DNA from: Chiua virens
Taxonomy: Eukaryota; Basidiomycota; Agaricomycetes; Boletales; Boletaceae
Assembly: GCA_019787685.1 (NCBI GenBank)
Contig: JAHNUO010000002.1
Span: 310,001 to 374,000 of the forward strand
DNA: 64,000 nt
Direction: 5' to 3'
Every line of letters begins with the position of its first letter. The first letter of the stretch is position 1. Positions 9,586 through 20,365 of the stretch are shown one piece after another. The translations under genes and the position numbers were made by a program. The notes beneath the pieces were generated by a model that was not told the origin of the DNA, did not search any database, and was given only the letters and a program-made list of their open reading frames with translations.

Positions 9586-10969
9586 ATGGCTACACACGCA
9601 ACCAGATCCAGAAGCCATGCTGAAGGCGCATGACCAATATCTCCACAATTCAACCCTCTCATACAATACGGAAGTACTCATCGAGGTGCAGAACTCGTCG
9701 AACAATTCCGAACCTTTTCCTCCAGACACGCCCTTTCCGCCTCCATGGCAGGTCGCGTACCACAAACTCCCACTCCAGGAGCACGCATCGCAGAGTGCAC
9801 ACTCAGAGGACGACTAGATTCTAGTCCGTCCGAACTCTCTGAAGAACCCATCACCGCACCACAGAATGCGTTAGGTGATGATGACCTGGACGATCCGGAC
9901 TACCCCGGAGATGATCCTGGTTCCGACCACGACTCCAACCCCAATTCATATCGCTCAGAGAACGACCTCACCAAGGCTGAAAATGTTCTCGGACAGCTCG
10001 CCAATGCTATTCGTGACCTTGCCCGTTCTTCCCGTCGCCCTCCCTCCAACTCCTCTCCCTGCACTAAGGTCCGGGAACCAGACCAGTTTGACGGGACTGA
10101 TCCCCGCAAACTCCGAGTTTTCCTGGTCCAATGCGAGTTAAACTTCCAAGACCGCCCTAACACTTTCCGCACAGACCGCGCCAAAGTAACCTTCGCGCAG
10201 TCTTACCTCAAGGGTATGGCTCTGGAATGGTTCGAACCGGACTTGCTCCAGATGGAAGATTCAACACTCCATCCTGACTGGATGGATAACTACACCGAGT
10301 TTGTCTTGGAACTCCAGATGAACTTCGGACCTCACGACCCTGTCGGAGATGCCGAGCATCAGCTCGATCATCTCTCTATGAAGGATGGACAGCGTATCAA
10401 CAAGTACATTGTCGAATTTAACAGGATTGCTTCGCAAGTCCGAGGTTATGGAGAAGGTGCCCTCCGGCACCATTTCTACAATGGGTTGCCTGACTGCATC
10501 AAGGATGAGATCTCCCGCGTTGGCAAACCCTCTGACCTCGTCCAACTCCACTACCTCACACAAGGTATCGACGCGCACTACTGGGAGCGCAAGTCCGAGA
10601 TAAACCGCCAAACAAAACAACCCTCCAACAACTCCGCACCCAAGACCTCCGAGAAACTCCGCATCCAACTCCGGTAATCATTCCGGCAACCAGAAGTTGA
10701 AAGACTCCTCAGAGTCCAAAGGCAAAGTTGCCACTACCCCCGCTGTCCCAAAGCCTGACTATTCTTCTAAGTTAGGCAAGGACGGTAAACTCACTGCAGA
10801 AGAACGCAAATGTCGTTTCGACAATAACCTCTGCATGTTCTGCGGGAAATCTGGGCACATGACTAAGGATTGCTCCAAGTCTTCTTCCAGGGCATCCAAG
10901 GCTCGTGCAACGAAGACCACAACTCCGGAAACAAAACCGGATACCTCCAGCATGGAGGCAAAAAAATAG
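9586..10969 (+). pseudogene. GyI gag
   Basis: The frame from ATG 9586 reads MATHATRSR, hits a TGA at about 9628 (a likely CGA to TGA change), then stays open from 9745 to 10677. The middle holds an acidic segment (GDDDLDDPDYPGDDPGSD) and the gag helical domain (FDGTDPRKLRVFL, FAQSYLKGMALEWFEP, YWERKSEI). A 1-nt frameshift near 10675 moves to the frame with the CCHC knuckle CMFCGKSGHMTKDC. It ends at TAG 10967-10969, directly behind seven A residues. The product would form the particle and bind RNA. Confidence 0.88.
10960..10966 (+). promoter_or_regulatory. GyI -1 frameshift heptamer A AAA AAA
   Basis: Gag codons GCA AAA AAA TAG contain the X XXY YYZ heptamer A AAA AAA immediately before the stop. 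Slipping back one base reads AAA AAA ATA GTC into the pol frame, which is open from there. This is the sequence expected for programmed -1 frameshifting; a stimulatory RNA structure was not assessed. Confidence 0.7.
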
Positions 10970-13900
10970 TCCACAACCTCTGCAACTCCGCACAGATGGA
11001 AGGTTGTGTTGACACCTCCCATGCACCTAAGGAGCTACGTCTCAACGCATCCGCTCTTTCAGATCCCAAATCCCTTATGCCCTCCGTCTCTATAGTCTCC
11101 TATGACATTCCTTCCTTCTCTGCGCTTGTAGACTCTGGCTCCTCTGATTGTTTCATAGATACAACCTTTGTCAATGACCATGAAATTTCCTCCTACTCCG
11201 TACCCCCGCTTCAACTCCGTCTCTTCAATGGAACATCCAATTCAACCATTACTCAGGCGATCGACCTCTCTATACGTTTTGAAACTGGTGATATCACTCC
11301 GACGACATTCTACGTCACCCCGTTAGATGGATCGTGTTCCCTTGTTCTAGGACATAACTGGCTGACCTGCCACAATCCGTTGATTGATTGGGTTTCTAGC
11401 AGTATCTCGTTCCGCACACCTGAACACACCAGTCCAACACCTCCGAGCTCATCTCCGCAGCCCCCGGACTTACCTCCTCTGGCTGACACCACCACCTCAG
11501 ATGCACCATGTTTCTCCGAGCGAAAGGCTCCTCCCATTGCGCTTATCAATGCAGCTGCTTTTGCGTTGGCATGCCGCCTTGAAGGCTCCATACAATTTAG
11601 CCTGCAACTCTGTCCCCAGGAAACTGAGCTCCGCTCGGTCTTCGCCTTCCCCAAAACCCCTGTCAATCTCTCCTCCGTTCCTCTGGAATACCACGACTTT
11701 GCCGATGTGTTCAGTAAGAGCAAAGCGTCCACGCTTGCTCCACATTGCGAGCATGACCTCAAGATCGACTTAGAGGAAGGTGCTTCCCCTCCAGTAGGAA
11801 CCACCTATTCCCTTTCTCCATCCGAACTTGGGTCCTTCTGTACATTCCTCGATGAGCATCTCACTATGGGCTTCATCTGCCCTTCCTCCTCCGCTCATGC
11901 CGCTCTGGTTCTCTTTGTCTGCAAGAAGGACAGTTCACTCCACCTTTGCGTTGACTTCCGAGGACTCAATAAGATCACGAAGAAAGACCACTACCCGCTT
12001 CCCCGCATCTCCGACCTCCTTGACGCTCTGAGCAACGCGAAGATCTACACCAAAATCGACCTCCGGCACGCTTACCACTTAGTCCGCATCGCCGAGGGAG
12101 ATGAATGGAAGACTTCATTCCGCACACGCTACGGATCTTACGAATGGCTTGTCATGCCTTTCGGCTTGACCAACGCCCCTGCGGCTTTCCAGCGGTTCGT
12201 CAATACCATCTTCGCTGATCTATTAGATGTTTGCGTGATAGTCTACTTGGACGACATTTTAATCTACTCGACGGATAAAGCTTCCCACCGGGAGCATGTC
12301 CGAGAGGTTCTCCGAAGACTCCGCAAAAACAATCTTTACGCCAAACCCGAAAAATGCGAATGGTCCACAGACTCTACCGAGTACCTCGGGTACCAGCTCT
12401 CTCCCTCCGGTCTCTCCATGTCCCCGGAGAAAGTCAAATCTATTCAAGACTGGCCCGAACCCCGCAAGGTGAAGGACATTCAGTCCTTCCTCGGTTTCGC
12501 AAATTTCTACCGACGTTTCATCTCCAATTACTCCGATATCGTCGTTCCTTTGACTCGCCTGACTCGCAAAGGCACTCCGTGGAACTTTGGCGATGACTGC
12601 CGCTCCGCCTTCCAGAAACTTAAAGATGCTTTCACCTCCGCACCTGTTCTAACGCATTGGGTCCCTGACGCTCCCCTCATTATGGAAACAGATGCCTCCG
12701 ACTACGCTATCGCCGGTATTCTCTCCATCCGGTGCTCGGACAATGAAGTCCGGCCTGTCGCGTATTATTCTCGGACGTTGTCTCCTCCGGAGCTCAACTA
12801 CGACACCCATGACAAAGAACTCCTTGCTATACATGAAGCATTCCGAACCTGGAGACATTACCTCGAAGGCTCCGGCACTCCGGTTGACGTCGTCACTGAC
12901 CACAAAAATCTCGAATATTTCTCTACTACGAAACTCTTGACTCGGCGACAAGCTCGCTGGTCGGAGTTCCTTAGTCAATTCAATATGATCGTTCGTTTCC
13001 GACCCGGACGCCTCGGAGCTAAGCCCGATGCCCTCACTCGACGATGGGACGTCTATCCCAAAGAGGGGGATAGGGACTACGCTCGCGTCAATCCTCACAA
13101 CTTCAAACCTGTGTTTACCCAAGAACAGCTCGCGTCTTCCCTTAGAGCAACATGTCTCGCTGCTCCGGTACTCCGAGCAAGCACCCTCTTCGACCTCGAA
13201 ACCCTTCATAACGATATCCTCTCTGCCCTTCCCTCTGATCCTCTGGCCACAGTACACATGTCCAAGTCCGAACCCTCGGAGTCACATTGGAATGTCGATT
13301 CAGACGGTTTCTTATGCCTAGACAATCGCATCTACATACATCCCCGACTCCAATGATCTCTGACTCCGAGTACTCCGATACAAACATGACCATCCACTCT
13401 CCGGACACTTCGGACAAAACCGCACTTTGGAACTTATTCGCCACGAATACACTTGGCCTGGCATCAGGACATTCGTCAAAGAGTATATCTCATCCTGTAC
13501 CTCCTGTGCTCGCGCAAAGGTTCCAAGACATAAGCCTTACGGATTACTGAAACAACTCCCCATCCCCGAACGTCCCTGGAACTCCATATCAATGGACTTC
13601 ATCGAACAGCTTCCTCCGTCCTCCGGTTACACCGCCATCCTAGTCATAGTAGACCGCCTGTCAAAACAGTGCATCTTCATCCCCACCTACGACACGATAA
13701 CATCCCCGGACTTGGCTAAGTTGTTCCTTCTCCATGTGTTCTCGAAACACGGAGTTCCTTCCCACATTACATCTGATCGCGGATCAGAATTCGTGTCGCA
13801 CTTCTTTAGGTCCCTTGGAAAGGCCTTAGACATCCGGCTCCATTTCACCTCCGGTTATCACCCCGAAGGAGATGGCCAGACAGAGCGTATGAACCAGACC

Positions 13901-14672
13901 CTAGAACAATATCTCCGAGTCTACTGTAACTACCAACAGGACGACTGGTCCGAACTCCTGCCCCTCGCGGAGTTCTCATACAACAATGCTCCGAACGCCA
14001 CCACCGGTGTCTCTCCGTTCTTCGCCAACAAGGGCTACCACCCAAACATCTCCGTGTACCCCGAACGGGACATGACCTCCGCACGCGCACGCGAATACTC
14101 CGTTGATCTCGACTCACTCCACCAATTCCTCCGAGAGGAAATGGCCCACGCTCAAGAGCGATACCAAGGACCTGCTGACGCCAGGCGAACTCCGGCTCCG
14201 GACTTCAAAGTCGGAGACCAGGTATTCGTCAAGGCTAAGTACTTCAGAACTACCCGGCCCTCTAAGAAACTCTCCGACAAGAATTTAGGGCCATACGACA
14301 TCATCGCTCAAGCTGGGACCCACTCCTTCACACTCCGTCTTCCCGACTCCATGAAGTCCGTACACCCGGTGTTCCACGTCTCTCAATTAGAACCTTGTGT
14401 TCCAAACACCATACTGAACCATGTTCAACCCCCACCACCTCCGATTGAAGTAGACAGCGAACCGGAGTACGAGATCTCCGAAATCCTTGATTCCAAAATA
14501 GATCGACGAAGGAAGAATTGCAAACTATTGTACTTGGTACGATGGGCTGGCTACGAAGGTACTGATGAAGAAACTTCTTGGTTGTTGGCTACCGAACTCG
14601 GGCATGCCTTCTGAAATCGTTACGGAGTTTCATCTCCGGTACCCGGACAAACCCGGACCTCACTCCGCATAA
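10967..14672 (+). pseudogene. GyI pol: protease, RT, RNase H, integrase, chromodomain
   Basis: Protease (ALVDSGSSDCFI, about 11125-11165) is followed by a Pro-rich linker, RT (VDFRGLNKIT, MPFGLTNAPAAFQ, VYLDDILIY with intact active site), and RNase H (METDASDYAIAGIL, DKELLAIHEAF, TDHKNL). One frameshift near 13350 precedes the integrase HHCC (HDHPLSGHFG, CTSCARAK) and its core (MDFIEQLP, SDRGSEFVS, GDGQTERMN). The SH3-like FKVGDQVFV part and a chromodomain (LLYLVRWAGYEG...SW) follow. A 1-nt insertion near 14610 shifts the tail; the intended stop is 14670-14672. Nearly intact, with only two frameshifts in pol. Confidence 0.92.
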
Positions 14673-14706
14673 CGATGAACAAATCTTATTAACAACATTT
14701 CTCTAT

Positions 14707-15628
14707 CTACTTGCCCTTAGCCAGATCCTCCCTAAGTCTATCTACGTCCTCTTCGTCGTGTAACTCCTGCTGCTCTTGCCCCAACTCCGCTACCTCCGAT
14801 TCCACTCCGACCATCGCGTCGGTATCCTCTTCCTCCGACTCCGGCTCCGGCGACCACTCCCCATGCAACTCCTCTCCCTTCAGATGGGCCAGCTCCTCCG
14901 TCCAGTCCGCCATCCTCTCCACCTGCGCCGTCAAGCGGTCCAGCCGCTTGATGTGCAACTTGAAGGCGGTAGCGATCTCCTTCCAGACCGCTACCATCTC
15001 CGAGTTCCCGGCGCACTCTCCGCAGCTCCGGTCCCTGCTCGGCCCCGCCTCCACCACCTCCACTGACGCCGACCTCGTCTTCTTCTTCCTCGGCCCCTCC
15101 TCGTCATCCGCGCGTTTCCTCCGTCTCTTCTCCGGTCGCTCCTCTCCTGGGAGCTCGCACTTCAGCTTGCCCTTCTGGCAAGCCTCGCAAGACCGTCCCT
15201 TTTTCCCTTCTCCGGGAACGCACTCGATTCCCGCCGTTACGCATCTTGCGCACGGCTCCCTCTCTCTCTCCTTCCCCTTGCCCTTATCCTTCGGAGCGCT
15301 TTGCTCCGCTCGGATCTCCTCGGCCTGTCAACTCCGTCAGCTCCGCGCTACTCGGACTTAACTCACTACTCACCCTCTTCTTGGCCGCCTCCTCGGCCTC
15401 CTTGAGGCGCTTCTCCTCCGCGACCTTCTGCGCCTCCTCCGCCTTCCGCTTTGCCTCCTCCGCCTTCCGTCTCGCCTCCTCCGCTTTCCTCCGTTGCTCC
15501 TCCTCCTTCCGCGCTTTTGCGCGTCGACGCCGCTCGGACGCCTTCGCCTCGAACAGCTCGTCGCTGTCGTCGTCGGCCTCCTTGAGACGCTCGTCGCTCC
15601 ATTGTTTGACGTTGTCGATATCGGACAT
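14707..15628 (-). CDS. GyI antisense accessory gene, Zn2Cys6 plus coiled coils
   Basis: It lies opposite to pol, 34 bp past the pol stop and before the 3' LTR. ATG 15626-15628 opens an Lys/Glu/Ala-rich heptad-like helix (about residues 25-85). A likely 49-nt intron (15325-15373; GTGAGT donor, GCTGAC branch-like site, TTGACAG acceptor) joins to AEEIRAEQSAP. A further 1-nt shift in a GA run near 15260 is needed to reach the frame of the cluster at 15157-15252: CARC, C, SCEAC, KLKC. The C-terminal part (14707-15063) has another helical stretch and an acidic tail. The spacing C-X2-C-X6-C-X10-C-X2-C-X6-C is that of fungal Zn2Cys6 DNA-binding clusters. Function unknown; a regulator or nucleic-acid binding partner of the element is inference. 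The shift suggests this copy is mutated. Confidence 0.72.
15325..15373 (-). other. Candidate 49-nt intron in the GyI antisense gene
   Basis: On the minus strand the segment starts GTGAGT, has CTGAC about 15 nt before the end, and ends TTGACAG, the usual signals of short basidiomycete introns. Without splicing the frame stops at 15284. With splicing the frame continues as a charged stretch up to the cysteine cluster region. Confidence 0.55.
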
Positions 15629-15667
15629 GGTAAAGGTTGGAAGTTAAGGAGCGAAGGCACGCCCGAA

Positions 15668-15673
15668 TTTATA
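15668..15673 (-). promoter_or_regulatory. TATA box of the GyI antisense gene
   Basis: TATAAA (in CATATAAATT) stands on the minus strand 45 nt before the antisense ATG, between the polypurine tract and the gene. It would give the accessory gene its own promoter, independent of the LTR. Confidence 0.5.
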
Positions 15674-15795
15674 TGAGGGACTCCGCATCTGAGTCCGAAA
15701 TTGAAGTCCGCAAATCCGCTTTGACCTTGCTTTGCTTTGACAGCTATTGTTTCTCGCTTATGGCCTTCAGGGGTTCAGGCCTAAAGGGGGGATAC

Positions 15796-16364
15796 TGTCA
15801 TATCCCGTATATCTCATCGATCCAACTCCGAGATCTCCGGGCTTACTCCTTCATAACTCCGGTACGATCTCTCTCCGGACACAACTCCTGATCTCCGGAC
15901 TTCACTTAGAACCTTCTCGATTTCCTCTTGTCTCTTTTCGTACTAGTGTTACATTAGTAATAACCTGTGTCTCGCTTAACAGCACAGCTCCGGCCTCTGT
16001 ACATACCCGGCTCCACTCCGGTTACATACTTTCCCGATTTCCGTCTTACTCAGTTTCTTACCAACCCCGTTACTAATCTCCATTCTACTCCGAGTATATA
16101 AACTGTAGTACTCCGACTTTGTACCCTCAGTCTGAATATTAGTTTTACCTTCTATTCCCTCCGAACTCCATAAGACCTCGACGGTCTTAACTCTGCTCGA
16201 CTTCACTTCGGTGTTAAGTCTCACCTCCGACCTCCGTTCTCCGTTCCCCGAAATAAAGGACAGACTCGTGACAAGGGCGCACCACACACGGTGAAGCCAA
16301 GTCCCTCCGCAAGAATAACTCCGGAGTTCCGGAGTTCATACCCCGAGTAGACCCGGTCTTAACA
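15796..16364 (+). repeat. GyI 3' LTR
   Basis: This is the 569-bp partner of 8980-9548. TATATAAA is at 16095-16102. It keeps most CpG sites that the 5' copy has lost. The polypurine tract AAAGGGGGGATAC directly precedes it. Confidence 0.95.
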
Positions 16365-16369
16365 GAAGG

Positions 16370-18040
16370 TCCATTCAAATTTCTGATCCTTTTTAGTAAG
16401 GTCATGTAAAGGTCATGCTATTTTTCCATAATCTTTAATGAATCTTCAATAGAAGTTGGCAAGTCCAAGGAAACTTCTGATGTGTTTGACTGATGTGGGA
16501 GTTGGCCATTCGGCTACTGCTTTGGTCTTTTCGTTATCCATTTTAATCCCATCAGTTCCCATGATCATTCTGAGGAAGTCCACTTCTTTTATGCGAAAGA
16601 AGCATTTTTTTGGTTTTACATAAAGGTCGTTTTCTTGAAGGCGTTTAAGCACTTCAAGTACAATCTTGTCATGAGTTTCATAATTGTCAGTGTTTGTGAA
16701 TATCATAAGGTCATCGATGTAGACGACAACGACGCCATTCATATCGGCAAAGATTTCGTTCATCATGGTTTGAAACATGGCCAGTGAGTTACATAATCCG
16801 AAGTACATGACAATGGGTTCGAATGACCCGCAGTGACAGACAAATGCTGCTTTCCATTTGTCGCCTTCTTTGATGCGTACATTATTGTATCCCCAGCGGA
16901 GATCCATTTGTGTAAATAGCTTAGCGTTTTTTAGTTTATCCACAAGTTGCGATATAAGCGGTAATGGATAGTTATTTTTACTTGTGTGTTCGTTTAGGTA
17001 ACGGTAATCTTGGACCATACGTTTCTTTCCATCTTTCTTTGGAACAAAGAAGACCGGAGATGTCTGTGCCGATTTAGAGGGTCTGATGTAACCTTTCTTT
17101 AGTTGGTCATTGATGAAAGCGGAAACCTCCTCTTGTTCAGTGACAGAGAGGGGTATTAAGCGACCCTTTTTAGGACCAAAGGATTCTTTCAGGTCAATGC
17201 TGTGATCCCATGGTTTGCATAATGGAATTCTTTCAGACTCCGTTTTTCCGAACACTTTCGCATATTTCATATATTCTCGTGGGACCATCTCTTCAAGAGT
17301 GCATTCCTTAGGAGGAGGAGATAGAGTTTGCATATTTAAGTTCTTCTGTTATAATGGAATCCAAGAAGTTGTCTTCGTCTTGCAAATGACATGATTCCAG
17401 GCATCTCCACATTACAACTGATCCTGTTTTCCAGTCTATATGGGGATTGTGGTGCTTTAACCAAGTATATCCAAGGATAAGGTCGTTCTTTCTGAGGTTG
17501 GTAATTTCGGCATCTACTATCTCTCTGTGACCTTTGTAATCAATTAGGATTTGTGTGGTGTGAGTAATAGAACCTGCTTGATTTTTGGTTCCATCAACAT
17601 TGAAGACTTGTATGGCATATGGCAGTGCATGTGTGGGAAGTTTGTGCTTTGCAACGTAATCTTCATGTATGAAGATCGCATTAGCTCCACCATCTAAAAG
17701 CGCTTTTGCTCCAACATAACCAATTTGGTTTACTAGGGATACCAAAATCGGTAATACTATTTCTTTTTCTACCGATGTAGATCTAATGAAAGACCCATCA
17801 GGTATTTGTTTTGGGACAGAATTAAGCACAGAACTATCGTGTCCACCGCACTCCACAAAGACATTGTCAATGCTTTTGTTTTCTGTTGTTTTTGGTGATT
17901 TAGGTAGTTTATCCTCTTGCCGGGGAGGTTTTTCGGAGTATTTGAAATCAAACTTTAAAGAGACAGAGTTTTTGTATTCCTTAGGAGTGGAAGTGCAAAC
18001 GTGAGATCCCAGTTTACTCAGTTCGCCTTGCCTTTTCCCT
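16370..18040 (-). pseudogene. GyA-2 pol, proximal half: protease and RT
   Basis: On the minus strand the pol frame starts after the slippery site at 18033-18039. A linker (EDKLPKSPKTTEN) leads to the protease (ALLDGGANAIFIHEDY; D-G-G where other copies have D-S-G), a zone ending LGYTWLKHHNP, and RT (16446-17333). RT shows [18 protein letters not shown] and VVVYIDDLMIF with both catalytic aspartates. A stop after LGLANFY (near 16446) and frame changes at 17308-17333 break it. The frame is cut at 16369 by GyI and resumes at 8979. Confidence 0.9.
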
Positions 18041-19193
18041 TTCCGTTCTTGTTTTCATACATGTCAAAATAATAGGCTTGAACTTCCTCGGGGTTCATCC
18101 CTCAGATAGTGGCAAAGGGGTCTGTAGCTGGTACAGATAGGGAAGTGGTGGAAGTAGAAGATATTGTTTTCTTCTCTTCCTTCTTGGTGGTTGAATGGAC
18201 ATTGCGTTTGCATTGTGTTTTGTGAGATCCACCGTACCATTTACAGTTGCTGCACTGGTTTTTTGGTTTGGTGCATTCATTGGTTCTGTGACCTGCACCG
18301 CTGCAGTTGTAGCATTTGTTGGAATTCTTATTTCCAATTGCTTTGATTTCTTTTCCTGTGAACCAGCCATCTTCATCTTTTTCTGCATAAGTGGCTGTGC
18401 CTATGTCCATGGTGTTGGGGTCTTTGTGTCTTTTCCAATGATCTGGTTGCACGAAATTAAGTGCTTCCATGGCATTTCCGGCTGTTCAGATCCAGGAAAG
18501 GTATGTGATTACTGTGTGGTTGTGGTCTGCTTCATAATCTGGATGTGCGGCGTCCATGTATATTGGGTGGAATGAATCAACTTTGTGTCCATCGCGGAAG
18601 ATTTGGTAAATGATGGAGTGGGCAGTGTTTGCCTTGAGGAGTCTTATCACATGGGTAGGGTCTATTGTGGCTTGTAGCCAAAGAGCCTCCCATTGGACAA
18701 TATAGTCTTCTACTCTCATCGTTCCTTGTTTGAGATTTTCTAATTGGGATCTAGCCCAATTGACCTTGTTGTTTTGTCTGAACATCCCTTCGATGTCCTG
18801 TACTAGAGTCGCCCATGTGAGGGTCGAACCCTTAGCTAGGTGAGTTTCTGCGAATTGTGCAGCCTTTTTTCCTTTTAGGTGTGAGAGTACTGCTTGTACC
18901 GCCCTGTGTTAGCCTTTTGGTATGGCGATGCTGTTGATTTTGAGCCATCCCTTCATTTTAGCCCACCATTCTTCGAATTTGGCCATTTCTCCGTCATATG
19001 ACCCTGGGTCTGCGAATATTTCGACTTTTGAGGATGAGGTGGCAGGGGGAATTACGGGTAAGGCATTTAGTTGTCCTTCTAATGCCGTGATCAAGTTTGC
19101 TTGCTCCACGACTAGGATGAACGCCGCTTGTAGACGATCTCCATTTGTCAGGGAGGTGTTGTTAACGATACCTAATGCGGTGTGGTAATCCAT
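18018..19193 (-). pseudogene. GyA-2 ORF3 (gag)
   Basis: ATG 19191-19193 opens MDYHTALGIV. Then come the gag core block VEIFADPGSYDGEMAKFEEWW, the helical part NNKVNWARSQLE, and two knuckles: CYNCSGAGHRTNEC (CCHC) and a CSNCKWYGGSHKTQC variant. Stops fall at about 18909, 18486 and 18102; at the last two, other copies have Arg codons (CGA to TGA type). The final stop is TGA at 18018-18020, 13 nt past the slippery heptamer at 18033-18039. Confidence 0.88.
18033..18039 (-). promoter_or_regulatory. GyA-2 -1 frameshift heptamer G GGA AAA
   Basis: Gag codons AAG GGA AAA GGC contain G GGA AAA; pol is in the -1 frame. The same heptamer in the same frame is at 45178-45184 (GyA-4) and 40023-40029 (GyA-3). 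It precedes the gag stop by five codons. Confidence 0.6.
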
Positions 19194-19199
19194 ACTTGT

Positions 19200-19469
19200 T
19201 TAGTTGTTGGATTCGTTATGCCAGTCTCCTGCATTTACTGGAGCATTCCAAGGACCGGCGGTATTGTTGATAATGGGTGGTGCCTGGTACTGGTAGTCCT
19301 GTTGTTCGTAGGGAATGTAAAGGGCAAAGATGATGGTGTTTTCGTTAAGTTGGATCCTGAAGTTCAGAGATCTCTGATAGTCGATGAGTGATTTGGAGAT
19401 GTGGTAGAGTATGAATAGAACGGTGAGGATGATTACAAAGATTGTTGCTAAGACAAGGTAAGCAAGCAT
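19200..19469 (-). CDS. GyA-2 ORF2, small single-pass membrane protein
   Basis: An intact 89-residue frame. Residues about 2-24 (LAYLVLATIFVIILTVLFILY) form one hydrophobic segment, followed by KSLIDYQRSLNF, ALYIPYEQQ, an Asn/Pro-rich stretch with IINN, and GDW near the end. Its ATG directly follows the ORF1 stop (TAG-ATG, gap 0). Its own stop is 6 nt before the gag ATG. The same ORF sits in the same place in GyA-1, GyA-3 and GyA-4. No homologue is recognised; likely a membrane-anchored accessory factor of the element, role unknown. Confidence 0.8.
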   Translation of the reverse strand: MLAYLVLATIFVIILTVLFILYHISKSLIDYQRSLNFRIQLNENTIIFALYIPYEQQDYQYQAPPIINNTAGPWNAPVNAGDWHNESNN

Positions 19470-20080
19470 CTATTGGATGTATCTCCTAGGGGTTCTAAGG
19501 GTGTTTTGAGGCCTTAGGTAAGGGAACTCGAAATTATTGTACTGTGAGTAAGGTCGGATGTGTATAGGTACTAAGTTTGCCTTGTAGCGTCTCAAAATCC
19601 TTCTCTGCTGTACAGCCGTTCTATTAGCTATTCTTTCAATCTCTCTGGGTGGGAGCCAATCATTTGGGTCTCCTAAACTTTCCTCTGATGGTTCTCTCAA
19701 AGGAGCTGGTGGGAAAGGTGATGGTTCTCATTTGGGAATGGGAGCGGGGAAATATTCTCACTTGACCTCTGGTTCCTCAGTTGGATACCGTAATTCCGGG
19801 CTGTCGGACCGGGTTGACTCTCTCTGACTGGAGTAGTCTGATAAGGCGCTAGCGTCACCTATGAAGTGGCCTAATAGGGCATGGAAGATTTCGGTGTCGG
19901 TGTGATCTTCGGGATCAAGGTCCTCAAGAGCGACGACTTTAGCAAGGTATGCTGTGTCAAGGATGTAGGGTTCTTCTTTGAGGCCGGGGAAAGCTTCTTG
20001 AGTTGCTACAACAATAGAGAGTGGGATAGACACTGATTGGGCAGGTCAGTTAAGGGCTCCTTTCTGGTCAAGGGTGCGCT
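19470..20080 (-). pseudogene. GyA-2 ORF1, acidic protein
   Basis: Read from about 20080 to the stop at 19470-19472. Legible blocks: DTAYLAKVVALEDLDPED, EIFHALLGHFIGD, SPELRYPTEEPEVK, a Pro-rich hinge, EESLGDPNDWLPPREIER, and the basic tail RRYKANLVP..IRPYSQY..F.LRPQNTLR. A stop near 19757 and a likely 1-nt deletion near 20055 (compared with GyA-3) break it. No known domain. No ATG is seen at the proposed start in this copy. Confidence 0.68.
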
Positions 20081-20253
20081 ATCTGTTTCTGCATATGCTA
20101 GACCTTGAGTCTTTTGCCAATCGGCTTATTGGGAACAGATGTTTCAACTACTTTTCAAGCTTGCGACTTACTAGGGTGCGGCTGTGTTATTTTGTAGTAG
20201 AGGCTACAACAAGGTCGGAAACTTGACAGTAGTTTGTCGACAGCAAAGATAAC

Positions 20254-20365
20254 AACAAAGTTCTAATGAAACAACCTAGAACGATACTAGACTGTAAAGT
20301 GTAGTGGTTGAGTGAAGAGGTGGTTCAGTCCAGCAAAGAGGCGAAAACTCCAAGAGAACTTTGTT
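20254..20365 (-). other. GyA-2 self-priming pair
   Basis: On the minus strand the LTR box AACAAAGTTCT (20355-20365) is exactly complementary to the primer site AGAACTTTGTT (20254-20264), which starts 2 nt after the 5' LTR end. The 11-nt match ends in mismatches on both sides. TATATAAA lies about 35 nt upstream of the box. Confidence 0.8.

Larger units (their letters stand above)
8980..16364 (+). mobile_element. GyI: Ty3/gypsy chromovirus inside GyA-2 pol
   Basis: Identical-length LTRs (8980-9548 and 15796-16364, 569 bp each) are flanked by GAAGG on both sides (8975-8979, 16365-16369). Order: LTR, primer site, gag, pol with chromodomain, an antisense gene, polypurine tract (AAAGGGGGGATAC), LTR. 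I count 16 differences between the LTRs. A few frameshifts and one stop inactivate this copy. The hexamer family ACTCCG/CTCCGG is strikingly dense throughout, in LTRs as well as genes. Confidence 0.95.

Noticed and set aside
11310..11804. Minus-strand 164-codon frame opposite GyI pol
   Set aside because: Shadow of the pol linker; low complexity, no start context or TATA, unlike the accessory gene at 14707-15628.
12649..13257. Minus-strand 202-codon frame opposite GyI RNase H
   Set aside because: Shadow frame of a conserved pol domain; no independent support.
15366..15602. Arg/Gly-rich alternative minus frames over the antisense gene
   Set aside because: Other frames of the repetitive Lys/Glu/Ala coil; only the frame with ATG 15628 continues toward the cysteine cluster after splicing.
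18095..18910. Stop-codon reassignment (UGA as Arg) in GyA-2 gag
   Set aside because: The TGA codons fall where other copies have Arg codons, but TAA stops and frameshifts occur too; CpG deamination of CGA explains them.
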